A stretch of DNA of 47,151 nt from Gorillibacterium massiliense (GTDB lineage Bacteria > Bacillota > Bacilli > Paenibacillales > NBRC-103111). Location: NCBI RefSeq assembly GCF_000455485.1, contig NZ_CBQR020000173.1, positions 1 through 47,151 of the forward strand, given 5' to 3'. Below, in pieces: positions 25,992 to 35,933 of the stretch. The notes under the pieces were generated by a model. That model did not search any database, was not told the DNA's origin, and saw nothing but the letters and a program-made list of their open reading frames with translations. A program made the translations under genes and the position numbers. Each line of letters opens with the position of its first letter. The first letter of the stretch is position 1.

Positions 25992-26012
25992 AGCATGATA
26001 TAGACATCATTT
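25992..26012. promoter_or_regulatory. 21-bp element, copy 2 (probable AraC-regulator site)
   Basis: GATATAGACATCATTT preceded by AGCAT, 20/21 identical to 22862-22882. It lies between the GH43 operon and the divergent AraC-type gene. The surroundings add inverted repeats (GTCTAT 25981-25986 with ATAGAC 26000-26005), as often seen where a regulator controls both directions. Confidence 0.6.
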
Positions 26013-26035
26013 TATGGTTTGGGGGAGTTGAGCTC

Positions 26036-26896
26036 ATGAACAACGTCTACCTGGACTGGTTTACGAAGGACGAGCAATTCCCGTTCTTCATTCAATATGG
26101 TGGACACGATGACGATCTATTTTTGCATAAACATTTTGAATTCTCCGAACTCGTGATTGTGCTAAACGGAAATGCTACGCATATCGTGAATGACGAAACG
26201 TACTTTATAAAAAAAGGGAATGTTTTCGTCATCAGCGGTGAAGCTAACCATGCATACAAAGACCCACATGATTTCAAAATTTGCAATATTATGTACAAGC
26301 CCGAAATTTTACGTTCCATCGGTCCGGATCTAAGAATTTCCAATGGATTTCAAGCACTTTTCGTAATTGAACCATTTTACCGCAATTTTCATTCGTATAA
26401 GAGTATGCTTAATCTTTCTCTCCCCAACTTGGAATACGTCTCATCTCTAATCTCTGTCATGATTGACGAGTATACCGAAAAGCACCAGGGGTATCAGACG
26501 ATGGTACTTTCCCGCTTTATGGAGCTCGTCGTCTATTTGTCCAGACAATACGACAGCCAAGAGAAAAGCATGCCTAGTAATTTGATGCATTTAGCTAATG
26601 CGATCTCATTTATTGAGGATCATTACCTTGAACCGATTACTTTAGAAGATATAGCGGACAGTTCAAACGTTTCCGTCCGACATTTAAACCGGATTTTTCA
26701 GTCCTATTATCAAACAACACCAATGTTCTACCTGATACGGCTTCGTTTGGATCGAGCTTGTGCCTTATTGAAGCAAACCAAACTCCCGATAACAACTATT
26801 TCCTATCAATGCGGATTTAATGACAGTAACTACTTCACTCGGCAGTTTTCCAAGGTTTTCGGGATGTCACCCAAATCTTACAGGCTAAGTCAATAA
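26036..26896 (+). CDS. AraC-family transcriptional regulator (module 1)
   Basis: 286 residues. N-terminal cupin-like ligand-binding domain (about 10-150: HKHFEFSELVIVLNGNATHIV); C-terminal AraC DNA-binding domain (about 185-284) with two HTHs (LEDIADSSNVSVRHLNRIFQSYY and ITTISYQCGFNDSNYFTRQFSKVFGMSPKSYR). Start ATG 26036 after GGGGGAG. Divergent from the GH43 operon with 175 bases between. It most likely activates GH43 and importer genes when a xylan-derived sugar is bound; the shared 21-bp element supports a common regulator. Confidence 0.9.
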   Translation: MNNVYLDWFTKDEQFPFFIQYGGHDDDLFLHKHFEFSELVIVLNGNATHIVNDETYFIKKGNVFVISGEANHAYKDPHDFKICNIMYKPEILRSIGPDLRISNGFQALFVIEPFYRNFHSYKSMLNLSLPNLEYVSSLISVMIDEYTEKHQGYQTMVLSRFMELVVYLSRQYDSQEKSMPSNLMHLANAISFIEDHYLEPITLEDIADSSNVSVRHLNRIFQSYYQTTPMFYLIRLRLDRACALLKQTKLPITTISYQCGFNDSNYFTRQFSKVFGMSPKSYRLSQ

Positions 26897-26906
26897 GGGA
26901 ATGAAT

Positions 26907-26939
26907 GCAGAAAACCCTTCTCGCGAAGGGTTTTTCTGC
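26907..26939. terminator. Bidirectional terminator between AraC gene and GH2
   Basis: GCAGAAAACCCTT (26907-26919), loop CTCGCG, AAGGGTTTTTCTGC (26926-26939). A and T runs on both sides of the CCCTT/AAGGG core serve both convergent genes. Confidence 0.85.
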
Positions 26940-26953
26940 GTATTGCATATGGA

Positions 26954-29900
26954 TTATTTCTCTAATCCATTCTCCGCAAACTGAAACCACTTGAAATCAA
27001 ACTGGCTTCCCGGCAGGAAGACGAAGGTTACGGTTTGCTGACCGGTTACCGGTTCCAATGCGAATTCCCGTTCGACATAACCGTCCGAATAGGGGAATTC
27101 CACGATCTGCTTCGACTCCCCTTGGGGTCCGCTGAACTGAATGTGAATGGTGTTCTTGTCCAGTGGCGAATGGCCGCAGATGACGAGCTTTGAGCTTCCC
27201 GCTGTGCCAAATTCCATATCCTTGAAAACGAGGGAGACGTTGTTGCCGATATTCTCAATGGCCTCGCCTGTTACCGTAAACGTGTCCCCATAGACCTGGC
27301 TGTTTTCTAAGGCGTTCAGTTTGGCAAACGCTTTTTGCGGCTTGAACTGGAAGCCTTTCAAATGGATCTTCCGGCGTAAAACAAAGGTGATCGTCACGAT
27401 ACCTTTAAGCCGCTTCGGCAAGGTGTACGTCGCTTCCTGGTAAACATTCCACTGCGACTGCTGCTGGTGAGTCAGAACGGTCAGCAGCGCCGCATCCGCT
27501 TCGCCGGGAACGCCTTCCCATAGATCCATCGTAAATTCATCGTTGTCCAGCGAAAAGATGGGGAGGGTGATTTCATCGGAGCCGTAATCGCCGAAGTCGA
27601 TGTTTTCGAAGACGACCCGGCTTTCCCCATCTCTTGCCGTGGCGACGCCACGTTCATTACCGTTTGTCAGGTTCGCGCTGGCCGGGCTGTGGAAGCCGGC
27701 AGACACGAATTCGAACGGATTGATGAACGCTTGTCCCATGCCGGTGATCTCCACTTCCATAAGCGAGTAGAGGCGGATTTTATCCGCTCCGTTCTTCGTG
27801 GCGACGCGGACATACACCTTGCCGTCGCCCAAGGAGGTGATGGCGGCTTTGTGCCCGTCAGCCTGAAGCTTGGCGATATTGGCGTCGATTCCCGCAACCG
27901 TTGTAATCCGCCACTCCAAGTCCTGGTAAGTGGCATTCTCAGGATGGATTTTCACCTGCACGGGAATAGTCGTTTGTTCCTTGCTCAAGCGGTTGCCTTG
28001 GGGAAAGACGATTTCCAGCTTGCGAACCGGAATTTCACCCTCCAGTTCACGGAGCTTTTGCTCGTCGGTGGCTGAGATCCCTTTTTCGCTGTATCCGAAT
28101 AGTGTCTTCCCCTGAACATCCCCACTAGACTGTGAAACCGGTACTGCCGTCAAAACCGCTTCCCCCGCCTCGATACCGGGAGAGGTCACCCGTACGGTGA
28201 CGGTTCCGCTTTCCCCGGTGCTGGCGATAACAGCCAGCAGTTTGCCGCTGAACAGACGGCGGCTCGTTCCTTTGTACGGTTCATAATCCGTACTGTCCCC
28301 GTTATCCAAACCGATCAAACGGCCCGGGCCTTCTACGCACAATTGAACGCGGTTATTGGCGTTTTCGACCTGGTTGCCTTCCGCGTCCTTTGCGGAGATT
28401 TCAACGAAAATCAGATCGGATCCGTCCGCCGCATATTCGATTTTATCTGGGGTGAGAACGATTCCGGTTGCATCGCCGAAGGATGATATCGTATCGGACG
28501 CGATCTTCGCCCCGTATTCATCATAAGCAACAGCTTTCAGAATGCCTTTGGCGTAAGGAAGCTGCCATTCACCCAGGAGCTTTTGGCCATGCTCGTGATC
28601 GATGCAGACAACGCCTTGGGACACGTCGTTTACGAACAATTCGACTTTAGGGGCATTGGATGCCACCCGAATATCGATGAGTTGACCTTCGGAAAAATCC
28701 CAATACGGGAAAATATGCACCATCGGAGCTTTCCGGTAATCCGTCCATTCCGCTTGGTAGATATAATAGGAGTCCTTTTTGAAGCCGGCTGTGTCCAACT
28801 GGCCGAAATAGCTGTTTTTGGTGTGATAGGGCGTCGGCTCCCCGATATAATCGAAGCCTGTCCAGATGAACTGGCCGGGAGAAAACCGCGCATCCCGGTC
28901 GGCGATGATGCAGGCTTCCGTGTTTTTCGCCCCCCAACTGGTGGAACTGTTGCCGAGGGAGGAACACTGTTCGTCGTCATCGGACAACACAGATTGAGCA
29001 AGCGGGAAGTGATAGATGCCCCGGCTTTGCACGGTGGACGACGTTTCACTGCCATAGATGATCCAGTCGGGATGTTCCGCGTGATGGGCCTCGTAGTATT
29101 TCTCCGCATAATTATAACCGGCGAACTTAACGATTTCGGCGCATTTCTGGGCATTTTCCCAGGGCATGAAGTTGGACCCGATGGTCACGTAGGCATTGAA
29201 CTCGGAATCGTGGGCCAGCACCAGCTCCATTAGTTCCCGGGTTAACTCCTGACCACGCTCTCCGGCATGGGTGTCGTAAATTTCGTTGCCGATGCTCCAC
29301 ATCAACAGGCTGGGGCGGTTGCGGTCGCGGCGGACCCAACTGGCCACGTCTTTTTCCTTCCATTCCGGAAAAAACCGCGCGTAATCAAAGGGGGTCTTGG
29401 GACGCTCCCACATGTCGAAGGCTTCCGAGACGATGAGCACGCCCATTTCATCAGCCAAATCCATCAATTCCACCGCGGGCATGTTATGGGCGGTGCGAAT
29501 GGAGTTAACGCCCATCTCCTTCAGAAGCTCGATCTGCCGCCTCAGCGCAGCCTTATTCACGGCAGCTCCCAGCGAGCCCAAATCGTGGTGTTGGCATACC
29601 CCGTGGAGCTTCACGTATTGCCCGTTCAGGAAAAATCCTTTTTCGCTGTCGAACGCCAAAGTGCGGAATCCGAAGTTTTGGATTTCCGTGTCGGTCACCA
29701 CGCCATCGGCAAGAAGCTCTGTTTTCATTTTATAAACCCGCGGATTTTCCAAATCCCATAGTTCCGGTTGCTCGACGGTCAAACGGGTAGGGATGGTGAC
29801 GACTAAACCCGCAACGTCTGCGGGAATAGCGGATTCCTCCTGGACTACAAGTGTGCCGGAAGAATCAAGCACCGTGTGCCGCACTTTACGGTTAGCCGAA

Positions 29901-30454
29901 GAAACGGAATCGGTTCCTGTTCCGATTACCACTTCCGTAGCTACGTCTATACTCCAATTTTCCTCCGTTTTCCGGGCGACGATGTAAATACCGTCCGTTG
30001 CGATGTGAGTGTCCGGATATGTATTCAGCCAAACATTCCGGTATATTCCGGCTCCCGAATACCAACGGGAATTGGGAGATTCGTGGATGACCTGTACATA
30101 GACTTCGTTTTCCCCAGCTTTTAAATAGGGCGTAATGTCGAATTCAAAGGTGGAATAGCCGTATTTCCAGGTTCCCGCAACGCTTCCGTTCACAAAAACT
30201 GTGGAGTTCATGTACACGCCTTCGAAACGAAGGGACATGCGGTTATCCGACGCAATCTCGTCGATGGCGAAGCTTTTCCGGTACCAGCCCTCCCCGTTTT
30301 CGTATAGATCGCCGGTATTGTAGATCAGCCAGTCATGGGGCAACGTGATGGCGGACCAGATGGATTCATCAGCGGAAGATATTGTTTTGAATTCAGTTTG
30401 AAGCGGCTGTTTGGAAAAGAACCAGCCGTCGTTGAAAAGAGTCATCTGACTCAC
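26954..30454 (-). CDS. Large GH2 glycosidase (beta-galactosidase-like), multidomain
   Basis: 1166 residues from GTG 30454 (GAAGGA 9 bases upstream; an earlier frame start at 30550 would overlap the regulator gene). No signal peptide. N-terminal jelly-roll sugar-binding domain, Ig-like domain, TIM barrel with acid/base E391 (SIGNEI) and nucleophile E470 (YGSETSS), then DUF4982-like and invasin-like modules (ADGSDLIFVEISAKDAEGNQVENA). The last 240 residues hold two similar beta-sandwich modules, each ending in a related strand (LKGFQF and FKWFQF). It hydrolyses beta-linked galactose or a related residue from side chains; exact specificity is open. It is 32 bases after an AraC-type gene and probably co-transcribed with it. 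Confidence 0.85.
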   Translation of the reverse strand: MSQMTLFNDGWFFSKQPLQTEFKTISSADESIWSAITLPHDWLIYNTGDLYENGEGWYRKSFAIDEIASDNRMSLRFEGVYMNSTVFVNGSVAGTWKYGYSTFEFDITPYLKAGENEVYVQVIHESPNSRWYSGAGIYRNVWLNTYPDTHIATDGIYIVARKTEENWSIDVATEVVIGTGTDSVSSANRKVRHTVLDSSGTLVVQEESAIPADVAGLVVTIPTRLTVEQPELWDLENPRVYKMKTELLADGVVTDTEIQNFGFRTLAFDSEKGFFLNGQYVKLHGVCQHHDLGSLGAAVNKAALRRQIELLKEMGVNSIRTAHNMPAVELMDLADEMGVLIVSEAFDMWERPKTPFDYARFFPEWKEKDVASWVRRDRNRPSLLMWSIGNEIYDTHAGERGQELTRELMELVLAHDSEFNAYVTIGSNFMPWENAQKCAEIVKFAGYNYAEKYYEAHHAEHPDWIIYGSETSSTVQSRGIYHFPLAQSVLSDDDEQCSSLGNSSTSWGAKNTEACIIADRDARFSPGQFIWTGFDYIGEPTPYHTKNSYFGQLDTAGFKKDSYYIYQAEWTDYRKAPMVHIFPYWDFSEGQLIDIRVASNAPKVELFVNDVSQGVVCIDHEHGQKLLGEWQLPYAKGILKAVAYDEYGAKIASDTISSFGDATGIVLTPDKIEYAADGSDLIFVEISAKDAEGNQVENANNRVQLCVEGPGRLIGLDNGDSTDYEPYKGTSRRLFSGKLLAVIASTGESGTVTVRVTSPGIEAGEAVLTAVPVSQSSGDVQGKTLFGYSEKGISATDEQKLRELEGEIPVRKLEIVFPQGNRLSKEQTTIPVQVKIHPENATYQDLEWRITTVAGIDANIAKLQADGHKAAITSLGDGKVYVRVATKNGADKIRLYSLMEVEITGMGQAFINPFEFVSAGFHSPASANLTNGNERGVATARDGESRVVFENIDFGDYGSDEITLPIFSLDNDEFTMDLWEGVPGEADAALLTVLTHQQQSQWNVYQEATYTLPKRLKGIVTITFVLRRKIHLKGFQFKPQKAFAKLNALENSQVYGDTFTVTGEAIENIGNNVSLVFKDMEFGTAGSSKLVICGHSPLDKNTIHIQFSGPQGESKQIVEFPYSDGYVEREFALEPVTGQQTVTFVFLPGSQFDFKWFQFAENGLEK

Positions 30455-30486
30455 GAGATCACGTCCTTCAATATATATAGGTTGGT

Positions 30487-31377
30487 TTAATGGTTGTGCG
30501 TATGATTGCCATGATTGCCGTGAAGCATTTTGTATTGGGTTGGCGTGCATTTTTTGTAGGTTTTAAATACCCGATTGAAGGTAGCCAGACTGACGAAGCC
30601 GGACCGCATGGCAACTTCGGTGATGGACAGGTTCGGATCGATGAGCAGCTTTTCCGCGTGCATGATCCGGTGCTCGTTCAAGTAGCTGTAATAGGACATG
30701 CCGGTAAATTGTTTGAACAGACGAGCAAAGTGGAATTTGCTGAAGCCGGCGATGGCGGCTAAATCATCCACCTGGATATCCTCGGTGCAGTGCTCATTCA
30801 TGTAATTGCATACCTGCAAAAATTTATCGATGTACCGATGCTGTTTTTGGCTGCCGTTATGAGGGAAACGCTGATCCCCCTCCATGCAATTGCGGCCGAG
30901 AATGACATAAAACTGAATCAGCATCGAGTAAGCGGATGCTTCCTTCAACAGCGATTTGCTGAAGTATTCCTTCATGATATCCAAAATAAGCGGCTTGATC
31001 TGTTCGTGCAGTTCCTTGTTATCTTCTGCGGTGACGGTGACGTAAGGCCGCAGCAGGTGAAAAGTTGAATTAAAGCCGTTCAGATTTTGCAGCAGGGAAT
31101 AGTCAAACTGTAAAATGATCCGCTCGCCGGAATCGGGGGCGAACAGTTCATGCAGCTCTCCCGGAGGAATCACCAAAATATCGCCCGGCTGCAAAACATG
31201 CTTGGTATCGTTGACGATCACCGTGTAAATGTTTTCAATGGGCATGATGACCTCAGCCGCGGTATGCCAGTGGATCGGGTAATCTTCCGCTTCATGGTTC
31301 AGATAAAGCCGGATCCCGAAATGCTCGTGATACGAAACAGTCTCTCGGGTTCCATTCAAAATTTCGATCAAATCCAT
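30487..31377 (-). CDS. AraC-family transcriptional regulator (module 2)
   Basis: About 296 residues. N-terminal cupin (about 25-100: EDYPIHWHTAAEVIMPIENIYTVIVNDTKHVLQPGDILVIPPGELHEL) and C-terminal AraC domain (about 190-290) with VDDLAAIAGFSKFHFARLFKQF and ITEVAMRSGFVSLATFNRVFKTYKKCTP. Start is uncertain: GTG 31380, ATG 31377 and TTG 31371 are all in frame, and AAAGGG is only well spaced for the TTG. It is followed by the GH2 gene and is divergent from the GH3-GH67-importer operon, so it could control either or both. Confidence 0.88.
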   Translation of the reverse strand: MDLIEILNGTRETVSYHEHFGIRLYLNHEAEDYPIHWHTAAEVIMPIENIYTVIVNDTKHVLQPGDILVIPPGELHELFAPDSGERIILQFDYSLLQNLNGFNSTFHLLRPYVTVTAEDNKELHEQIKPLILDIMKEYFSKSLLKEASAYSMLIQFYVILGRNCMEGDQRFPHNGSQKQHRYIDKFLQVCNYMNEHCTEDIQVDDLAAIAGFSKFHFARLFKQFTGMSYYSYLNEHRIMHAEKLLIDPNLSITEVAMRSGFVSLATFNRVFKTYKKCTPTQYKMLHGNHGNHTHNH

Positions 31378-31521
31378 CACCCTTTCTTTTTACTATTTGC
31401 TGATCTTTGCGTATCAAATATTGACAAGATTTTGGTGAAAAATGACGATTCACTCTCTGCATAGCGCAAAAATAGCACAATATGAGAAGTGAAAAGCAAG
31501 AATCACGAAGAACAACAGGTG

Positions 31522-31536
31522 TGAAAACGCTATAAT
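31522..31536 (+). promoter_or_regulatory. Candidate cre (CcpA) site overlapping a -10 box before the GH3 operon
   Basis: TGAAAACGCTATAA (31522-31535) matches the cre consensus TGWAARCGYTWNCW with one mismatch and overlaps TATAAT (31531-31536). The -35 region is poor, as for activator-dependent promoters. It is about 210 bases before the GH3 start, leaving a long leader. The 366-base gap 31381-31747 otherwise shows a second TACAAT (31607-31612) and no gene. Confidence 0.5.
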
Positions 31537-31747
31537 TAACCTCGAGTCAACGGAAAACTCACTTGGATTTCAGATTTTATCCAGATTTACCATCGATGAA
31601 ATCGGATACAATGCCATAATATCACTTTTTGATGAAGTTTGTCTCCGAAATTTTCTTTAATCAAATAGTAGCAAGGATCATCCGCTAAATGGAGCATTAT
31701 TTAAAAAGTCTCAGACATTAAAAGAGAATATAGGAGAGAAAGCGTAG

Positions 31748-33913
31748 GTGTCCCAAATGGCGGAAATTACAAAGAAAAAAAGCAAGATTGACGAGTATAA
31801 AGAGCGGGCAAAAGATCTTGTCAGCCAGATGACTCTGCAGGAAAAGGTCTATCAAATGCTGCACTCGGCTCCGGCTATCGAGCGGCTGGGCGTAAAAGCA
31901 TATAACTGGTGGAATGAAGGTCTGCACGGCGTGGCGAGAGCGGGCGTGGCTACGGTGTTCCCACAAGCCATCGGTCTTGCGGCGACATTCAACGAAGACT
32001 TGTTGGAAGAAGTGGCTGACGCGGTTTCCACAGAAGCACGGGCCAAGTTCAATATGCAGCAAGAGTTCGGAGATACGGACATTTACAAAGGGTTGACCTT
32101 TTGGGCTCCGAACGTAAATATCTTCCGCGATCCCCGCTGGGGACGGGGGCATGAAACCTATGGCGAAGACCCTTACCTTTCGTCGAGACTGGGTGTGCGG
32201 TACATTCAAGGACTGCAGGGTCATGACGAGGAGTATATGAAGGTAGCGGCGTGTGCGAAGCATTTTGCTGTACATTCCGGACCGGAAGATATTCGCCATC
32301 AATTTAATGCGGTTGTTTCTACCCAAGATTTGTATGAAACTTACTTGCCGGCTTTCCGCGCATGCGTTCAAGAAGCGGAAGTGGAAGCGGTGATGGGAGC
32401 TTATAACCGGACCAACGACGAGCCCTGCTGCGGCAGCGAATTACTTTTGCAAAAAATATTGCGCCGGGAATGGGGATTTGATGGTCACGTCGTTTCCGAC
32501 TGCTGGGCGATCCGGGACTTCCATGAGCACCATGGAGTAACCTCCAACGCTATCGAATCTGTTGCCCTTGCCGTTAATCATGGCTGCGATTTAAACTGCG
32601 GCAATCTCTTCATTTATTTGCTGGAAGCGGTGAAGGATGGCTTGGTGACGGAAGAGACCATTGATGCGGCTGTCATTCGACTGTTCACCACCCGCATGAA
32701 GCTGGGACTTTTCGAAGATCAGAAAAAGGTTCCCTACTCTTCGATTCCCTACACTCAAGTAGATACGGCGGATATGAAAGCGTTGAACCGGAAGGCTGCC
32801 AAGGAATCCCTCGTTCTTTTGAAAAACGAAAACAATCTTCTTCCTTTAAATAAATCGAAGTTGAAAACCATCGGGGTCATCGGACCTAACGCCAATAATC
32901 GGAGAGCGCTAGTTGGCAATTACGAAGGAACCGCATCCCGATACATTACGGTAGTGGAAGGCATTCAGGATTACGTCGGCGAGGACGTACGGGTTTTGTA
33001 TTCCGAAGGGTGTCACCTGCACCTGGATAAAGTCAGCGCACTCGGCATAGCCAACGATCGGATCGCGGAAGTGAAAGGCGTTTGCAAGGAAAGCGACGTT
33101 GTCATCGTTTGCCTCGGACTCGATGCCGGCTTGGAAGGCGAAGAGGGCGATACGGGCAACCAGTACGCCAGCGGCGATAAGATGGACTTGCGGCTCCCGG
33201 GTAACCAGCATGAAGTGCTGAAAACGGCTTATGAAAGCGGCAAGCCGGTGGTGTTGGTACTGCTTTCCGGCAGCGCGCTGGCTGTCACCTGGGCGGATGA
33301 GCATGTTCCGGCGATTTTGCAAGGTTGGTATCCAGGGGCCCAAGGAGGCCAGGTGATCGCGGAAGCCCTTTTCGGAGAATTCTCTCCGGAAGGCAAGCTG
33401 CCTGTAACCTTCTACCGGACCAGCGAGGAACTGCCTGAGTTCACAAATTACGATATGAAAGACCGGACCTATCGATACATGTCCCAAGAGGCTTTATATC
33501 CATTCGGATACGGCTTGTCCTATACGGATTTCAATATCAGCGATGTGCAAGTCGATACGAAGCAGGTGACCGATGCAGGCGTTAAGGTTACCGCTACTGT
33601 CAAAAACACAGGCAAACTGGCAGGTGGGGAAGTGATTCAAGCTTACGTGAAAGCGGAGCGCGAAGGCACACCAAATGCTCAATTGAAATCCTTCAAGAAG
33701 GTTAACCTTGAGCCACAGGAACAAGTTACCATCACCTTGCAACTGCCGATTGAAGCTTTCGGTTTGTACAACGAGGAAGGAAAGCGGATCGTAGGAAAAG
33801 GGGCATATACCCTTCATATTGGCGCAGCCCAACCTGACAGCAGAAGCTCGGCGCTTACCGGGAAGAAATCGGTTGAACTCTCGGTTGTTTCTGAGCTCGA
33901 GAAAGAAGTGTAA
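31748..33913 (+). CDS. GH3 glycosidase, beta-xylosidase type
   Basis: 721 residues, no signal peptide. The N-terminal barrel has the xylosidase-like signature YNWWNEGLHGVARAG, KHFAVHSGPE and nucleophile D251 in GHVVSDCWA. The alpha/beta sandwich (about 365-580) has the EGEEGDTGNQY loop that usually supplies the acid/base, and a C-terminal fibronectin-type III-like domain (about 600-700) completes the typical three-domain form. It releases xylose or glucose from the non-reducing end of imported oligosaccharides. GTG 31748 (AGGAGAG 9 bases upstream) and ATG 31757 are both possible starts. It begins an apparent operon with aguA and an importer, so xylo-oligosaccharides left after GH67 action are the likely substrate. 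Confidence 0.9.
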   Translation: MSQMAEITKKKSKIDEYKERAKDLVSQMTLQEKVYQMLHSAPAIERLGVKAYNWWNEGLHGVARAGVATVFPQAIGLAATFNEDLLEEVADAVSTEARAKFNMQQEFGDTDIYKGLTFWAPNVNIFRDPRWGRGHETYGEDPYLSSRLGVRYIQGLQGHDEEYMKVAACAKHFAVHSGPEDIRHQFNAVVSTQDLYETYLPAFRACVQEAEVEAVMGAYNRTNDEPCCGSELLLQKILRREWGFDGHVVSDCWAIRDFHEHHGVTSNAIESVALAVNHGCDLNCGNLFIYLLEAVKDGLVTEETIDAAVIRLFTTRMKLGLFEDQKKVPYSSIPYTQVDTADMKALNRKAAKESLVLLKNENNLLPLNKSKLKTIGVIGPNANNRRALVGNYEGTASRYITVVEGIQDYVGEDVRVLYSEGCHLHLDKVSALGIANDRIAEVKGVCKESDVVIVCLGLDAGLEGEEGDTGNQYASGDKMDLRLPGNQHEVLKTAYESGKPVVLVLLSGSALAVTWADEHVPAILQGWYPGAQGGQVIAEALFGEFSPEGKLPVTFYRTSEELPEFTNYDMKDRTYRYMSQEALYPFGYGLSYTDFNISDVQVDTKQVTDAGVKVTATVKNTGKLAGGEVIQAYVKAEREGTPNAQLKSFKKVNLEPQEQVTITLQLPIEAFGLYNEEGKRIVGKGAYTLHIGAAQPDSRSSALTGKKSVELSVVSELEKEV

Positions 33914-33933
33914 GAAAGGAGGTTCGGCTTCGA

Positions 33934-35916
33934 ATGAATGATGGGCAGGCATGGCTTAACTATCGAAAAGTCAGCGAGGTAAGCTTCCGCAAATACTTGA
34001 CGGGCGTTTACTTCACCGATGAGGATGACGTCATCCGTTCAGGCTTAAAGGAACTCATCTTTGCCATCGGGAAAATGTACACCGTCACCCTGCCGACAGA
34101 TTGCGGAGCGGCAGATTCCGGCATTCACCTGCGGATCACCGATCGTGCGGTTTTGGGGCAAGAAGGCTACCACATCCACGCGGAGGATCACGCTTTTGTG
34201 ATCGAAGGGAATACGTCCCGGGGAATTCTGTACGGAATCTTCCAACTGCTCCGCCGGCTTCAGGCAGAAGCAGTCGCTGATGAGATCAATGAGCAAAAGG
34301 TTCCGGACCAACCGCTGCGCATGTTGAACCACTGGGACAACATGGACGGCTCAATCGAAAGAGGGTATTCCGGACAGTCGTTCTTCTTTCAAGATAATGA
34401 GGTAATCGTAAACGAACGTACGGCGGATTATGCAAGATTGGTTGCGTCCATAGGCATCAACGGAGTGGTCATCAACAACGTCAATGTGAAGCATGCCGCC
34501 ACCTACCTCATCACCCCGCGGTATTTGGGGCAATTGCGGAAGATGCAGCAAATTTACGCTTCTTATGGAATCAAGCTTTTCCTCAGCTTGAACTTCGCGG
34601 CTCCCATCGAACTCGGGGGTTTATCGACAGCCGATCCGCTCTCGGGTGAAGTGAAGACCTGGTGGCAGGATAAGCTCGAAGAAGTGTTCCGGGAACTTCC
34701 GGGTTTTGGCGGATTCCTCATTAAAGCCGATTCCGAAGGAAGACCGGGTCCCTTCACCTATGGCAGAACCCATGCCGACGGCGCCAACATGCTGGCGGAA
34801 CTGGTCGAGCCTTACGGTGCATTGATCATATGGAGATGCTTCGTATACAACTGCCAACAGGATTGGCGCGACCGAGTTACCGATAGGGCGAGAGCGGGCT
34901 ACGATCACTTTAAGCCGCTGGACGGCACTTTCCGCGGTAACGTGATCTTGCAGATCAAGAATGGACCGATGGATTTTCAAGTCCGGGAGCCGGTTTCTCC
35001 GCTGTTCGGCGGACTCACGGCCACCAATCAAATCCTCGAGGTGCAGATCGCCCAGGAATATACCGGCCAACAACGGCATGTGTGCTACTTGGTCCCGATG
35101 TTCAAGGAAATCCTCGGCTTCCACACTTCTTGTGCCGAACAGAACGATACCGTAGCGGATATCGTCAGCGGTAAAACCTTCGGACAAGTTAACTGCGGAA
35201 TGGCAGCGGTTGCAAATACGGGGAATGATCCCAACTGGACCGGCCATGATTTAGCGGCCGCCAACTTTTACGGCTTCGGCCGGCTTAGCTTCGATACAAA
35301 GCTGTCGGCTGAGGAGATCGCATCCGAATGGATCTCCCTTACCTTCGGGAACGATCCTGAAGTAAAGGCTGCCGTACTTTGGATCTTGATGAATTCCTGG
35401 AAAGTCTACGAGCACTATACATCGCCTCTCGGTATCGGCTGGATGGTCAACCCGAATCATCACTACGGCCCGAATGTCGACGGATACGAATACGACCGTT
35501 GGGGCACATACCATCGGGCGGATCATCGGGGAATCGGCGTAGACCGCAGCAGTAAAGGGACCGGTTACTCTACCCAGTACCGCGAACCTCATGCATCCCG
35601 GTTTGAATCCATTGAAACTTGCCCGGAAGAGCTGCTCCTGTTCTTCCATTACGTTGAATACACTTACCGTCTGTCCAACGGAAAAACGTTAATCCAGCAC
35701 ATCTACGACACTCATTTTGAAGGCGTAGAGGAAGTGGATGAAATGGTTCACCTGTGGCAATCCCTTGAGGGCAAGGTGGAGCCGGCATCCTTTGAAAACG
35801 TTAAATCCCGTTTATCCCATCAACAGCAGCATTCCCGGGAATGGCGCGATATCGTAAATGCTTATTTCTTCAGGAAGTCTGGCATCGCCGACGAGTTGAA
35901 CAGACCTATATTTTAA
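33934..35916 (+). CDS. aguA: Alpha-glucuronidase, GH67
   Basis: 660 residues, no signal peptide, cytoplasmic. Removes (4-O-methyl)-glucuronic acid from the non-reducing end of imported aldouronic acids. The catalytic residues of GH67 can be placed: general acid E268 (KADSEGRPGP), and D347 (NGPMDF) with E375 (IAQEYTG) as the base pair. Their spacing (79 and 28 residues) equals that in Geobacillus AguA. The RYSGQSFFF/HWDNMDGSIERG region is also typical. ATG 33934 with AAAGGAGG upstream, 20 bases after the GH3 gene; a permease gene follows after 17 bases. Confidence 0.97.
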   Translation: MNDGQAWLNYRKVSEVSFRKYLTGVYFTDEDDVIRSGLKELIFAIGKMYTVTLPTDCGAADSGIHLRITDRAVLGQEGYHIHAEDHAFVIEGNTSRGILYGIFQLLRRLQAEAVADEINEQKVPDQPLRMLNHWDNMDGSIERGYSGQSFFFQDNEVIVNERTADYARLVASIGINGVVINNVNVKHAATYLITPRYLGQLRKMQQIYASYGIKLFLSLNFAAPIELGGLSTADPLSGEVKTWWQDKLEEVFRELPGFGGFLIKADSEGRPGPFTYGRTHADGANMLAELVEPYGALIIWRCFVYNCQQDWRDRVTDRARAGYDHFKPLDGTFRGNVILQIKNGPMDFQVREPVSPLFGGLTATNQILEVQIAQEYTGQQRHVCYLVPMFKEILGFHTSCAEQNDTVADIVSGKTFGQVNCGMAAVANTGNDPNWTGHDLAAANFYGFGRLSFDTKLSAEEIASEWISLTFGNDPEVKAAVLWILMNSWKVYEHYTSPLGIGWMVNPNHHYGPNVDGYEYDRWGTYHRADHRGIGVDRSSKGTGYSTQYREPHASRFESIETCPEELLLFFHYVEYTYRLSNGKTLIQHIYDTHFEGVEEVDEMVHLWQSLEGKVEPASFENVKSRLSHQQQHSREWRDIVNAYFFRKSGIADELNRPIF

Positions 35917-35933
35917 AGAAAGGTGGTGGCGGC

